A DNA stretch of 7,657 bases from Leucobacter sp. (lineage in GTDB: Bacteria; Actinomycetota; Actinomycetes; Actinomycetales; Microbacteriaceae): contig JAPSIU010000126.1 of NCBI GenBank assembly GCA_031178565.1, positions 1 to 7,657 of the forward strand, given 5' to 3'. This document shows, piece after piece, positions 1-5,805 of this stretch. Made by a program: the position numbers and the translations under genes. The stretch's first letter is position 1, and each line of letters starts with the position of its first letter. The notes below the pieces were generated by a model that searched no databases, was not told the origin of the DNA, and was given only the letters and a program-made list of their open reading frames with translations.

Positions 1-13
1 GGTCGGAGAAGCC

Positions 14-1141
14 ATGAGCGCAGTCGAAGACTCCGCACCGCGCATGACGACGGGTCCGATCAGGAGCACGAAGAAGAAGGATCCGCGGAAGCGGGCGGAT
101 CCCGACCACTTCCTCGCGCTCGCGAGGGACATCAGACAGCGTGGTCTGATGGATCGATGCTACGGCTACTACTGGACGAAGATCGTGTTGACCGTGCTCG
201 CGTTCGCTGCGTGCGTGGCACTCTTCATCGCGATCGGAGACAGCTGGTGGCAGATGGCGACGGCGGTCCTGTTCGCCTTCGTCCTGACGCACGTCGCGTT
301 TCTCGGGCACGACGCCGCGCATCGCCAGGTCTTCCGCTCGGGAAAGGGCAACGCCTGGTTGAGCATCGTGCTCGGCAATCTCCTCGTCGGGATGAGCTTC
401 GGCTGGTGGCAGGGCAAGCACACGCGTCACCACGACAAGCCGAACCAGCTGGGAGCGGATCCGGACATCGAGATTCCGGTGATCGCCGTGAGCGAGGAGC
501 GCGCGGAGAAGCAGAAGCAGGGCTCGCGCCTCGTGCGATGGCTCACCGCGCATCAGGGGTACTTCTTCTTCCCCATCCTCCTCCTCGAGGGATTCTCGCT
601 CTACGCGTCGGGCTTCCGCCGTGTACTCCAGCGCGAGGCGATGCCGTACCGGTGGGCGGAGCTCTCGCTCCTCGTACTGCGCTTCGCCGCGCTGCTGGCG
701 CTCGTGTTCTGGGTGCTCTCCCCGGGGAAGGCTCTCGCATTTCTGGGCATCCACATCGGACTGTTCGGCTTCTATCTGGGGATGTCGTTCTCCCCCAACC
801 ACAAGGGAATGCCGATCGTTCCCCGCGACCAGAGGCTCGACTTCTTCCGGCATCAGGTGATGATGAGCCGCAACATCCGTGGACCGAGGCTGCTGGACTT
901 CCTCATGGGCGGGCTCAACTATCAGATCGAGCATCACCTGTTCCCGTCGATGCCCCGCCCTCACGTGCGCCGCGCGGCGCCCATTGTTCAGGAGTACTGC
1001 GGGAAGCTCGGCGTGCCCTACACCCAGACCGGCCTGTGGGAGTCGTACGGGATCGTGGTCCGCTACATCAACCGCGTGGGGCTGGGGGAGCGAGACGCGT
1101 TCGAGTGCCCTCTCGCGGCTCAGCGGCGAGCACTCGGCTAG
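14..1141 (+). CDS. Membrane fatty acid desaturase (acyl-lipid/acyl-CoA type)
   Basis: An integral membrane di-iron desaturase that would introduce a cis double bond into a fatty acyl chain using O2 and electrons from a separate reductase. The 375-aa protein carries the three diagnostic histidine boxes: H99-DAA-H103, H136-TR-HH140 and Q304-IE-HH308, plus the NH263KG segment often seen in this family. Hydrophobic segments lie at about 55-74, 80-98, 110-128, 183-198, 216-236 and 239-258, so the His boxes face the cytoplasm. The third box begins with Gln rather than His, as in front-end desaturases, but no fused cytochrome b5 domain is present. The basic N-terminus (residues 17-30) is soluble. 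ATG at 14 is chosen because GGAG lies 5 bases upstream; the ATG at 44 has no ribosome site. The start sits in an ATGA that could overlap the stop of an upstream gene, perhaps the reductase partner. Regiospecificity cannot be told. Confidence 0.93.
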   Translation: MSAVEDSAPRMTTGPIRSTKKKDPRKRADPDHFLALARDIRQRGLMDRCYGYYWTKIVLTVLAFAACVALFIAIGDSWWQMATAVLFAFVLTHVAFLGHDAAHRQVFRSGKGNAWLSIVLGNLLVGMSFGWWQGKHTRHHDKPNQLGADPDIEIPVIAVSEERAEKQKQGSRLVRWLTAHQGYFFFPILLLEGFSLYASGFRRVLQREAMPYRWAELSLLVLRFAALLALVFWVLSPGKALAFLGIHIGLFGFYLGMSFSPNHKGMPIVPRDQRLDFFRHQVMMSRNIRGPRLLDFLMGGLNYQIEHHLFPSMPRPHVRRAAPIVQEYCGKLGVPYTQTGLWESYGIVVRYINRVGLGERDAFECPLAAQRRALG

Positions 1142-1661
1142 GAGCGCCGTCCCGAATCGCACCGAGCAGCGCTCGGAGGGAGTGGTACGCGGTCTGCTTG
1201 AGGATCACCAACGGCTCCCCGTCGAACGCGAAGCGGCGGACGCGGTGGGTTCCGTCGGGTCCGCACACGGCGATGAACACGGTGCCCGGAGGCTGGCCTT
1301 CCTGGCGACCGGGGCCGCCGACTCCGGTCACCGCGACCGAGAACAGCGAGCCGAGCAGCCGGCGCGCCTCCTCCGCCATCGCACCGGCCGCCTCGGCCGA
1401 GATGACGGGACCCTCCGGGACCCCGAGCACGTCGTACTTCACCTCGCGGTGGTACGCGACGACGCCGCCCCGGTACCAGATGCCGGAGTGGCGGCCCGCC
1501 GAGAGCATGCAGGCGAGCTGGCCTCCGGTCAGCGACTCCGCGGACGCGATGGTGAGGTGCTGCTGGACCGCTGCCTCGGCGATCCTCGCGACCAGCTCGT
1601 CCGTCCGCTCGTCGGACGCGCTCTCAACCAATGGGGAGGAGCCCTGCCGGCCTCGTCGCAC
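1068..1661 (-). CDS. CinA C-terminal domain protein (PncC-type NMN amidohydrolase)
   Basis: A stand-alone CinA C-terminal domain. Family members (PncC) deamidate nicotinamide mononucleotide to nicotinic acid mononucleotide in NAD recycling, in the cytosol. The domain runs from about residue 21 to 173: AESLTGG at 41-47, GGVVAYHREVKYDVLGV at 65-81 and the glycine loop VTGVGGPG at 111-118 followed by PPGTVFIAV. Ser43 and Lys75 are candidates for the Ser/Lys pair reported in PncC. The MoCF-like N-terminal half of full CinA is absent, as is common. The loop after GGP lacks the usual KPVG (reads QPPG). The start is uncertain: the GTG at 1661 is the longest in-frame start but has no clear ribosome site, TTG at 1631 is another option, and a well-placed ribosome site belongs to an ATG at 1674 in another frame. 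The last 24 codons lie antisense to the desaturase end. It follows the small gene at 1671-1940, probably as one transcript. Confidence 0.85.
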   Translation of the reverse strand: MRRGRQGSSPLVESASDERTDELVARIAEAAVQQHLTIASAESLTGGQLACMLSAGRHSGIWYRGGVVAYHREVKYDVLGVPEGPVISAEAAGAMAEEARRLLGSLFSVAVTGVGGPGRQEGQPPGTVFIAVCGPDGTHRVRRFAFDGEPLVILKQTAYHSLRALLGAIRDGAPSRVLAAEPREGTRTRLAPPAPRG

Positions 1662-1674
1662 CGAGAGCGCTCAT
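1624..1674 (-). other. Coupled 16-codon reading frame at the CinA start (leader or frameshifted N-terminus)
   Basis: On the minus strand the upstream gene ends in an ATGA, whose ATG (first base 1674) lies 7 bases after a GAGAGG ribosome site at 1682-1687. The frame it opens runs 16 codons (MSALGATRPAGLLPIG) and stops at 1624-1626, inside the CinA coding region but in a different frame. Removing one base from the four-G run at 1633-1636 (C run on the coding strand) would fuse it directly to the CinA frame just before residue 11. It may be the true CinA N-terminus broken by an indel, a coupling leader peptide, or chance. Confidence 0.3.
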
Positions 1675-1940
1675 CGCCGAGCCTCTCGGTTTCGTGTGAA
1701 GAAGGCCCTCGCCTCTTCGAGGCCGGTGAAGTCCCACCGGGAGAGCCCCTTGCCGATGACGAGGGTCTCGTAGCTCTCGTCCGTTCGCTCGATGAAGCCG
1801 AGGACGCACGGCGCGTCGTGCTCCTCGAAACGGGTGTCGATGACGCGCCACTCGCGCTCCGAGAGTGCGTCGAGACGGACCTCGTCGAGCGCGGGCGGTT
1901 CCTGGACGAGCACGTCGGCGTGCGGTACGGAAAGAAGCAT
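1671..1940 (-). CDS. Small conserved-looking protein of unknown function (89 aa)
   Basis: I do not recognise this family. The start at 1940 is set by AAGGAG 9 bases upstream; the reading frame extends further up but only through low-quality sequence. The product is about 89 aa, acidic in its first half, without a signal peptide or membrane segment, and its alternating pattern suggests a small alpha/beta fold. Notable residues are a single Cys at about 49 (in HDAPCVLGF), the stretch ETLVIGKGLSRWDF near 66-79, and a short C-terminal helix ending in basic residues. It is the first gene of a minus-strand pair, its stop overlapping an ATG by ATGA just ahead of the CinA-domain gene, so translation of the two is likely coupled. 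Codon choice matches its neighbours, which supports real coding. Function cannot be assigned. Confidence 0.7.
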   Translation of the reverse strand: MLLSVPHADVLVQEPPALDEVRLDALSEREWRVIDTRFEEHDAPCVLGFIERTDESYETLVIGKGLSRWDFTGLEEARAFFTRNREARR

Positions 1941-2194
1941 CTTCACCTTCTCCTTCGGGTCAGGGGTCGATGGTGACACACACCGCCGACATTTCGCAGA
2001 GTAGTGCGCGGGATGAGCGGCGAACATGGTCTTGACACGCGTTGCGCAATGTGCGAATGGATGCCCGAACGTGGGAGGAGGGCCCGACCGGGGGCGGCGA
2101 GCGGATAGCGCGAACGAGGGGCAGCGTCAAGGCCCTCCGCGGCAGCGCGGCGGGGCGGCAGACTGCTCGGAGACCCTCAGATCGGAGACTCGTC
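1941..2194. promoter_or_regulatory. Divergent intergenic regulatory region
   Basis: This 254-base gap separates the minus-strand small gene/CinA pair from the plus-strand iron redox operon, so both promoters should lie here. Besides the TTGACA/palindrome element described separately, it holds a GGTG-CACC short inverted repeat at 1972-1984, a 5-bp hairpin (CCGCG, loop GCAG, CGCGG) at 2137-2150, and TCGGAGAC twice at 2167-2174 and 2182-2189, the second copy containing the ribosome site of the next gene. I see no convincing -10 box for the minus-strand gene and no RNA gene. Confidence 0.5.
2032..2049 (+). promoter_or_regulatory. Consensus -35 box abutting an 8-bp palindrome (candidate operator)
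   Basis: TTGACA, a perfect sigma-70-type -35 hexamer, lies at 2032-2037 and faces the iron redox operon. It is followed after four bases by TTGCGCAA (2042-2049), a perfect 8-bp palindrome whose flanks keep partial symmetry (7 of 12 positions per half). The expected -10 region at 2055-2060 (GAATGG) is a poor match. A palindrome in the spacer is a usual repressor position, so this is a candidate controlled promoter. The implied leader would be about 130 bases. Confidence 0.35.
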
Positions 2195-3262
2195 GTGTCC
2201 CTCACCTCTCTCGCGCCCGACGCGCGTCTGGCCGTCGCACCCCGCGGCCCCCTCAGCGCAGCCGTGCTGCGGCACCTCACGGGAGACCCCGCGAGCCGGA
2301 GTCCCGACTCGGACCGCGCACCGGACCACGGGGAGCTCGCGAGGCGCGCCGTGGAGACGACGGGGGACGTCTCGCGCGACGACGACATCCAGCTCGCGCT
2401 CTTCCTGCTGTACGCCTCGTCATACGGCTCGCTCGAGCAGCTCTCGCCCGAGCTCGAGTGGGATCCGGGGCTCATCGCGACGAGACGGGCTCTCGAGGAG
2501 GCTTTCGAGCGGGCGCTCCGAGCAGCAGTGCCGGTGCCCGAGCTGCCCGAGCCGACGGCCGACGCGGTGGCCCGCGCCCTGTTCGCGCTCACCGAGGCCG
2601 ATACCGGCCCGAGTCTCTCGCGCTACCTCGCGAAGAAGGCGACCCTGGAGCAGGCGAGGGAGTTCCTGATGCAGCGCTCGATCTACACTCTGCGCGAGGC
2701 GGATCCTCACTCGTGGGCGATCCCGCGCCTCCGCGGGAGGGCGAAGGCCGCGCTCGTGGAGATCCAGTCCGACGAGTACGGGGGCGGGCGTCCGGACCGG
2801 GTGCACGCGGAGATCTTCGCCGCGTCGTTGCGCGGGGCGGGTCTCGACGACACCTACGGCGCCTACGTGGACGACGTGCCGGCGGTCACACTCGCCTCGC
2901 ACAACACCATGTCCATGTTCGGTCTCAACCGCAGGCTCGTCGGCGCGATCGTGGGTCACCTCGCCGCGTTCGAGATGACCTCCTCCATTCCGAATCGCAT
3001 GTACGGCGACGGGCTGCGAAGGCTCGGCTTCGGCGAAGACGTGACCGACTACTTCGACGAGCACGTCGAGGCGGACGCTGTGCACGAGCAGATCGCCGGG
3101 CGGGACATGGCCGGAGCGCTCGCCGAGGACCGGCCCGAGCTCCTCCCGGACATCATGTTCGGGGCGGCCGCCTGCCTGACGGTGGACGGCTGGGTCGGCG
3201 CCCACATGCACGACGCGTGGTCGAGCGGCGCCTCCTCGCTCCGAACGGAGGGAGCCGCATGA
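2195..3262 (+). CDS. Iron-containing redox enzyme, heme-oxygenase-like fold
   Basis: A member of the iron-containing redox enzyme family (heme-oxygenase-like, Haem_oxygenas_2 type), related to heme-oxygenase-like diiron oxidases and expected to activate O2 in the cytosol; the substrate is unknown. Counting from the GTG at 2195 (355 aa), the catalytic half is residues 180-345. Candidate iron ligands on the helices are E189 or E194 (in EIQSDEYGGG), H204, E260 (in GHLAAFEM), and H290, D294 and H297 (in DEHVEADAVHE). The N-terminal 160 residues are helical, with no signal peptide. GTG 2195 is preferred over the ATG at 2042 because GGAGA sits 7 bases upstream and the upstream stretch is basic, low-complexity and contains the candidate operator. 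The stop overlaps the next ATG (ATGA), coupling it to the CDGSH protein, a plausible electron carrier for the oxidase (inference). Confidence 0.88.
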   Translation: MSLTSLAPDARLAVAPRGPLSAAVLRHLTGDPASRSPDSDRAPDHGELARRAVETTGDVSRDDDIQLALFLLYASSYGSLEQLSPELEWDPGLIATRRALEEAFERALRAAVPVPELPEPTADAVARALFALTEADTGPSLSRYLAKKATLEQAREFLMQRSIYTLREADPHSWAIPRLRGRAKAALVEIQSDEYGGGRPDRVHAEIFAASLRGAGLDDTYGAYVDDVPAVTLASHNTMSMFGLNRRLVGAIVGHLAAFEMTSSIPNRMYGDGLRRLGFGEDVTDYFDEHVEADAVHEQIAGRDMAGALAEDRPELLPDIMFGAAACLTVDGWVGAHMHDAWSSGASSLRTEGAA

Positions 3263-3459
3263 GCGAGGAGCAGCCCACCATCACCCCGTACCCCGACGGG
3301 CCGCTGCTCGTGCGCGGGGATGTCGAGCTGCGCACGGCCGACGGGGAGCCCATTCCTCGGAAGCGGCGCACGGTCGCCCTCTGCCGATGCGGGCTCTCGA
3401 CCATCAAACCGTTCTGCGACGGCACCCACAAGGCTGCCGGCTTCCGCACGGACGACTGA
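3259..3459 (+). CDS. CDGSH iron-sulfur domain protein
   Basis: A 66-aa protein that is almost entirely one CDGSH (mitoNEET-type) domain binding a redox-active [2Fe-2S] cluster. The ligands are visible near the C-terminus: C-R-C-GLSTIKPF-C-DGT-H, that is Cys45, Cys47, Cys56 and His60, giving the rare 3Cys:1His set. Thr replaces Ser in the CDGSH core, a common variant. The first half forms the short beta segments typical of the fold, including a PLLVRGDVEL strand. There is no membrane anchor, so the protein is cytosolic. Translation begins at an ATGA overlap with the preceding iron redox enzyme, with a strong ribosome site (GGAGG, 3247-3251, spacing 7). The tight pairing suggests it supplies electrons or iron-sulfur chemistry to that enzyme; this is inference from gene order. 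Confidence 0.95.
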   Translation: MSEEQPTITPYPDGPLLVRGDVELRTADGEPIPRKRRTVALCRCGLSTIKPFCDGTHKAAGFRTDD

Positions 3460-3471
3460 AGCCGGGCGACG

Positions 3472-4452
3472 ATGGCCGCGCGCGAGGAGGCCGAGTACCT
3501 TCTGCCCCTGCGCTGGGACTCCGACGAGGGTCTGGAAGAGCTCACGGAGTATCTGCGCCGTATGAGCGAGTGGATCGACGTCACGGTCGTGGACGGCTCG
3601 GATCCCGAGCGCTACGCGGCCCACGCCCGGGCCTGGGAAGGGATCGTGCGGCAGGTCCCCGTCGGGGTGCAGGAGGGGGCCAACGGCAAGGTGAGGGGTG
3701 TGCTCACGGGGCTCCGGATCGCGCGGCACGAGGCGGTCGTCATCGCGGACGACGACGTGCGCTACGACCGCAGTGCGCTCGCCGAGCTCGTCGCGGAGCT
3801 GCGCTCGGCGGATCTCGTGAGGCCGCAGAACTACTTCGCGCCACTGCCCTGGCACGCCCGCTGGGACACGGCGCGGTCGCTGATCAACAGAGCGCTCGGA
3901 TCGGACTACCCCGGAACGTACGGGCTCCGACGGTCGATCCTCGAGCGGGCAGGCGGATACGACGCCGACGTGCTCTTCGAGAATCTGGAACTGGAGCGCA
4001 CGGTGGTCGCGGCCGGCGGCTCGGTGAGGGACCGATCGGATCTCTTCGTCGCGAGGCGCCCGCCGAGCGCTCGTCACTTCCGGTCGCAGCGCGTGCGGCA
4101 GGCGTACGACAGCTGGGCGCAGCCGGGGCGCCTCGTCCTCGAGTCCGGGATCCTGCCGACCCTCCTGTGGTCGCTGCGCCGGCCCCGGGCGCTGCTGGTG
4201 TTCGCAGCCGTCGCGGTCGGGGTGGCCGAGTTCGGACGCCGGCGGGCGGGCGGCGGGGCGGTCTTCCCGGCGTCGAGCGCGCTCTGGGCGCCGTTCTGGA
4301 TCGCGGAGCGCGGGGCGACGATCTGGATCGCACTCGTGCTTCGGCTCCGAGGCGGGGTGCGCTACAGCGGCGGCCGGATCCCGCGCTCGGCCCACTCCGT
4401 CGGCTCGATCCGGCGCCGCCTGGATCGTACTCGCACGCCGGGGCGCGAGTGA
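3472..4452 (+). CDS. Family 2 glycosyltransferase, membrane-associated
   Basis: A 326-aa GT-A-fold glycosyltransferase that would transfer a sugar from a nucleotide-sugar to an unidentified acceptor at the cytoplasmic face of the membrane. The Rossmann-like N-terminal part has a TVVDGSD strand-loop at 38-44, the metal-binding D93-D94-D95 (in VVIADDDVRYD), an acceptor loop near 147-163 (GTYGLRRSI), the ENLELE motif at 170-175 likely holding the catalytic base, and a basic RSQRVRQAYDSW segment at 204-215 comparable to the QxxRW region of processive or ceramide-type transferases. Hydrophobic stretches at about 221-254 and 268-291 suggest membrane attachment. It begins 12 bases after the CDGSH stop with only a weak ribosome site, so it is probably translated from the same mRNA. 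The C-terminal tail is Arg-rich. Donor and acceptor cannot be told; a lipid or isoprenoid acceptor is possible. Confidence 0.85.
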   Translation: MAAREEAEYLLPLRWDSDEGLEELTEYLRRMSEWIDVTVVDGSDPERYAAHARAWEGIVRQVPVGVQEGANGKVRGVLTGLRIARHEAVVIADDDVRYDRSALAELVAELRSADLVRPQNYFAPLPWHARWDTARSLINRALGSDYPGTYGLRRSILERAGGYDADVLFENLELERTVVAAGGSVRDRSDLFVARRPPSARHFRSQRVRQAYDSWAQPGRLVLESGILPTLLWSLRRPRALLVFAAVAVGVAEFGRRRAGGGAVFPASSALWAPFWIAERGATIWIALVLRLRGGVRYSGGRIPRSAHSVGSIRRRLDRTRTPGRE

Positions 4453-4487
4453 GTCGAAGCACATCCGCGTACGAGACGCAACCCCGA

Positions 4488-4515
4488 TGTTCTCGCCGCG
4501 CACCTCGATTACAAA
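4488..4515 (+). promoter_or_regulatory. Weak candidate promoter for the membrane-stress cluster
   Basis: The 110-base gap 4453-4562 must carry the promoter if the downstream three genes are transcribed separately. The best match I find is TACAAA (4510-4515, four of six with TATAAT), with TGTTCT at 4488-4493 sixteen bases upstream as a poor -35. A short hairpin (CCGGC, loop GCGA, GCCGG; 4531-4544) lies between it and the ribosome site AAGGAG at 4552-4557. No terminator is visible after the glycosyltransferase, so read-through is also possible. Confidence 0.2.
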
Positions 4516-4562
4516 GGACGACTACACCACCCGGCGCGAGCCGGCCAACGGAAGGAGAGAGT

Positions 4563-5414
4563 ATGTCGAACGGCAACGACTACGTCACACCGGGAGGTCC
4601 CGGGTCACCCGCGAAGACGGAGTCGGGAACGGTGGAGGCGGCGAAGACGGAGGCCGCGGAGGTGACGCACACGGCCGCAGATGCCGCGAAGGACGTGAGC
4701 CACGTCGCGATGGACGAGGCCGGGGCGGTGATGGACGAGGCCAAGCACCAGATCCGCGACCTGTACGAGCAGACCCGCACCGAGCTCACCGAGGAAGCCT
4801 CGAAGCAGCAGGAGCGCGTCGCCTCCGGGCTGCAGGACGTCGGGGAGGACCTGGGGTCGATGGCGCGCAACGCGGAGCGTCAGAGCCTCGCGACGGAGCT
4901 CGTGCGGGAGACCTCGCAGCGCGTCGGCCGGGTCGCCGAGTGGCTCGGCGACCGGGAACCGGGCGCCGTGCTCGACGAGGTGAAGGACTTCGCACGACGG
5001 AAGCCCGGGGTGTTCATCGGCGCCGCGGCCGTGGCGGGGGTGCTCGCCGGGCGTTTGACGTGGGCTCTCTCCTCTGAGGGGGATTCCCCGAGCGGCGGTG
5101 CTCGTCCGACGAGGAGCCCCGAGCGCGCGGTCCCGGCCGCCGCTTCCGCGGAGCCCCCCGTTCCGCCCGTCGCCGGACGGCCCACCTCCATCGTGACCGC
5201 GGGAGGTGCCGCGGGGGCTGCCGGAGGCACGGCGGGCGCTGCGGGGCCGGCGGGCACCGAGGGCGCCCACGCCGCCCCGAGCCCCCTTCCCGGGACCGCC
5301 GACGATCCGCTGACCGAGACCGAGACGCCGCAGAATCCGCTGCCCCCGCGCACGGGATCGGGCGGCGACCTGAATCGAAGGGAGGGGACAGATGACCGAC
5401 CCCACACCCTCTGA
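4563..5414 (+). CDS. Single-pass, helix-rich membrane protein (YqjD/DUF883-like architecture)
   Basis: A 283-aa protein I cannot place in a named family with certainty. Residues 22-145 are rich in Ala, Glu, Lys, Asp and Gln with amphipathic helical spacing (AAKTEAAEVTHTAADAAKD at 25-43 and onward), followed by one hydrophobic segment at about 149-168 (GVFIGAAAVAGVLAG). From 172 on, the tail is low-complexity Ala/Pro/Gly/Thr and probably disordered. This long soluble helix plus a glycine-rich membrane anchor recalls the E. coli YqjD/ElaB family, membrane-anchored proteins reported to bind ribosomes in stationary phase, but the tail is extra. The start is firm: AAGGAG 5 bases before ATG. The last 23 bases overlap the next gene, whose ribosome site is embedded in this coding region. 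The cluster order also matches the yqj layout. Confidence 0.8.
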   Translation: MSNGNDYVTPGGPGSPAKTESGTVEAAKTEAAEVTHTAADAAKDVSHVAMDEAGAVMDEAKHQIRDLYEQTRTELTEEASKQQERVASGLQDVGEDLGSMARNAERQSLATELVRETSQRVGRVAEWLGDREPGAVLDEVKDFARRKPGVFIGAAAVAGVLAGRLTWALSSEGDSPSGGARPTRSPERAVPAAASAEPPVPPVAGRPTSIVTAGGAAGAAGGTAGAAGPAGTEGAHAAPSPLPGTADDPLTETETPQNPLPPRTGSGGDLNRREGTDDRPHTL

Positions 5415-5805
5415 GCGACGCGCAGCGTCCGAATCGCTCGGGGACCTGCTCGGTGAGGTCACCGAGGACCTGTCGACCCTGATGCGGCAGGAGCTCGCAC
5501 TCGCCAAGGCCGAACTGCGGGAGTCAGCCACTCACACGGCGAAGGGGGCGGGCATGCTCGGCGGCGCCGCGTACGGGGCGAGCATGGCGGTGTTCTTCCT
5601 CTCCTTCGCGCTCTGGGCGGCGCTCGCGCCGTTGACCGGCGGAGGCTGGGCCGGCGTGATCGTCGCCGTGCTGTGGGCGATCATCGCCCTCGTCCTGTTC
5701 CTGGTGGGCCGCGCCCGACTGAAGAAGGTGAAGGGCGCCCCGCAGACGATGGAGACGCTGCAGGAGTTCCTGCCGACGTTCAAGAGAAATGAGGAGAACC
5801 AATGA
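5392..5805 (+). CDS. Holin-3_6 superfamily membrane protein (YqjE-like)
   Basis: A 137-aa protein with the layout of the Phage_holin_3_6 (PF07332, DUF1469) family: an N-terminal amphipathic helix with the recognisable LGDLLGEVTEDLSTLMRQEL and AKAEL segments (residues 16-42), two transmembrane helices at about 55-79 and 85-106, and a basic cytoplasmic tail. Despite the family name it is a chromosomal housekeeping or stress protein in Actinomycetota and Proteobacteria, and nothing phage-like surrounds it. The ATG at 5392 has AAGGGAGG 6 bases upstream and overlaps the preceding gene by 23 bases; the stop overlaps the next start as ATGA. The three genes are therefore translationally coupled. The molecular function of the family is not established. 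Confidence 0.9.
   Translation: MTDPTPSERRAASESLGDLLGEVTEDLSTLMRQELALAKAELRESATHTAKGAGMLGGAAYGASMAVFFLSFALWAALAPLTGGGWAGVIVAVLWAIIALVLFLVGRARLKKVKGAPQTMETLQEFLPTFKRNEENQ

Noticed and set aside
1..17. Possible end of an upstream gene overlapping the desaturase start as ATGA
   Set aside because: Only four codons are visible, too few to support a coding call.
157..1976. Long plus-strand reading frames antisense or out of frame to the desaturase and CinA genes
   Set aside because: Arg/Pro/Ala-rich translations without domains; the desaturase and CinA motifs occupy other frames. These are typical high-GC shadow frames.
1941..2027. N-terminal extension of the small gene upstream of 1940
   Set aside because: The extra residues have no ribosome site at their start, while AAGGAG sits just ahead of the ATG at 1940.
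2042..2194. N-terminal extension of the iron redox enzyme from the ATG at 2042
   Set aside because: That ATG sits next to the -35 box, starts within the palindrome, lacks a ribosome site, and the 51 extra residues are basic low-complexity; the GTG at 2195 is better supported.
1960..3211. Minus-strand frames across the iron redox enzyme gene
   Set aside because: Composition is shadow-like (His, Arg and Val rich), while the plus strand has clear family motifs, ribosome sites and start/stop coupling.
3049..4503. 484-codon minus-strand frame opposite the CDGSH and glycosyltransferase genes
   Set aside because: No recognisable domain; it is the complement of two well-supported genes and is Arg/Pro/His-rich.
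4531..4544. Short CCGGC/GCCGG hairpin before the helical membrane protein gene
   Set aside because: A five-bp stem is expected by chance at this GC content and has no U tract; not called as a terminator or riboswitch.
4605..5531. 308-codon minus-strand frame opposite the helical membrane protein
   Set aside because: Mirror of an Ala/Glu-rich coding region; no credible motif or ribosome site.
5392..5805. Holin as evidence of a prophage
   Set aside because: The holin-3_6 family is mostly chromosomal and non-phage; no integrase, capsid, lysin or attachment site is near.
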